From the NCBI GenBank assembly GCA_036654415.1, contig JAVVSB010000020.1, positions 1-32,664 of the forward strand: a DNA stretch of 32,664 bases, in the 5' to 3' direction. The translations under genes and the position numbers were made by a program. Source of the DNA: Mucinivorans sp036654415 (GTDB lineage Bacteria; Bacteroidota; Bacteroidia; Bacteroidales; Rikenellaceae). A model generated the notes under the pieces. The model saw only the letters and a program-made list of their open reading frames with translations. It was not told the DNA's origin and did no database searches. Of this stretch, positions 32,527 through 32,664 are shown piece by piece (position 1 is the first letter of the stretch; every line of letters starts with the position of its first letter).

Positions 32527-32664
32527 CCCTATTGTAGCCATTACTGTAATTCAAAGCCTTGGAATAGTCACTAAAAAGAAAACTCAGAAACCGCTGGGTA
32601 ATTCACGCTTTTTGGCTTAATGGTCAAAACGGTGCGTGAAACCGCCATAACCGTTTGATTTTAT
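32527..32664. other. Window end, no gene recognised
   Basis: 138 nt after pyrD hold no convincing reading frame or terminator. A 7-bp inverted pair TTCACGC (32602-32608) and GCGTGAA (32634-32640) is present but is too short to interpret. Confidence 0.4.

Noticed and set aside
32602..32640. 7-bp inverted repeat after pyrD as a terminator
   Set aside because: Arms are short, the loop is 25 nt and no T tract follows.

Overview
The window looks like a chromosomal segment of an anaerobic Bacteroidota (Bacteroidales) genome, probably from a draft or metagenome assembly. The evidence is repeated -7 boxes of the Bacteroidetes type (TAnnTTTG, twice with a well-spaced TTTG -33 box), DUF2851 and DUF3822 genes, a PorX regulator of type IX secretion, rubrerythrin, a MalQ with CBM20 modules and the weak use of Shine-Dalgarno sequences. 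A family assignment (for example Rikenellaceae-like) is only a guess. Two runs of N (1375-1384 and 21073-21172) are scaffold gaps, and the second is flanked by a 48-nt duplication that looks like an unmerged contig overlap.

Layout. 1-2577 (minus): era, a small PAS-fold protein, and a SpoIIE-type phosphatase running off the left edge, of the kind found beside [FeFe]-hydrogenase genes. 2689-5690: yebC and a DUF2851 gene diverging from a shared promoter region, then rubrerythrin and a possible 45-codon gene lying between two terminators. 5762-10118: an outer-membrane barrel protein, a RecD-like helicase, and the run membrane protein / DUF3822 / rsmD. 10125-13147 (minus): a decayed GNAT acetyltransferase, an exported protein overlapping the end of gyrB, and gyrB. 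13334-16006: malQ with a good promoter, ending at a long hairpin shared with two convergent tandem exported paralogs (16071-17295). 17296-18824 is accessory ground: a possible small transcription unit, a PH-domain membrane protein, a 50-nt palindromic repeat and a 447-bp deletion derivative of an IS982-type element.

18825-23360 (minus) holds proC-argB-birA and then a thiamine operon (TPP riboswitch, thi4, thiE) whose last gene resembles only the C-terminal half of the SpoIIE-type phosphatase at the left edge. 23437-32526 (plus) holds prfA with a strong terminator, two overlapping glycosyltransferase genes, porX-tsaE-M28 peptidase, smpB, a YeiH-type membrane protein and quinone-linked pyrD.

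Most of the window is housekeeping. The most unusual item is the free-standing SpoIIE-C-like protein in the thiamine operon, which suggests that the uncharacterised C-terminal domain of hydrogenase-linked phosphatases also works alone. The His-type (catalytic, sulfide-using) Thi4, rubrerythrin and the hydrogenase-type phosphatase together fit an anaerobic, sulfide-containing habitat. I saw no tRNA, rRNA or CRISPR array.
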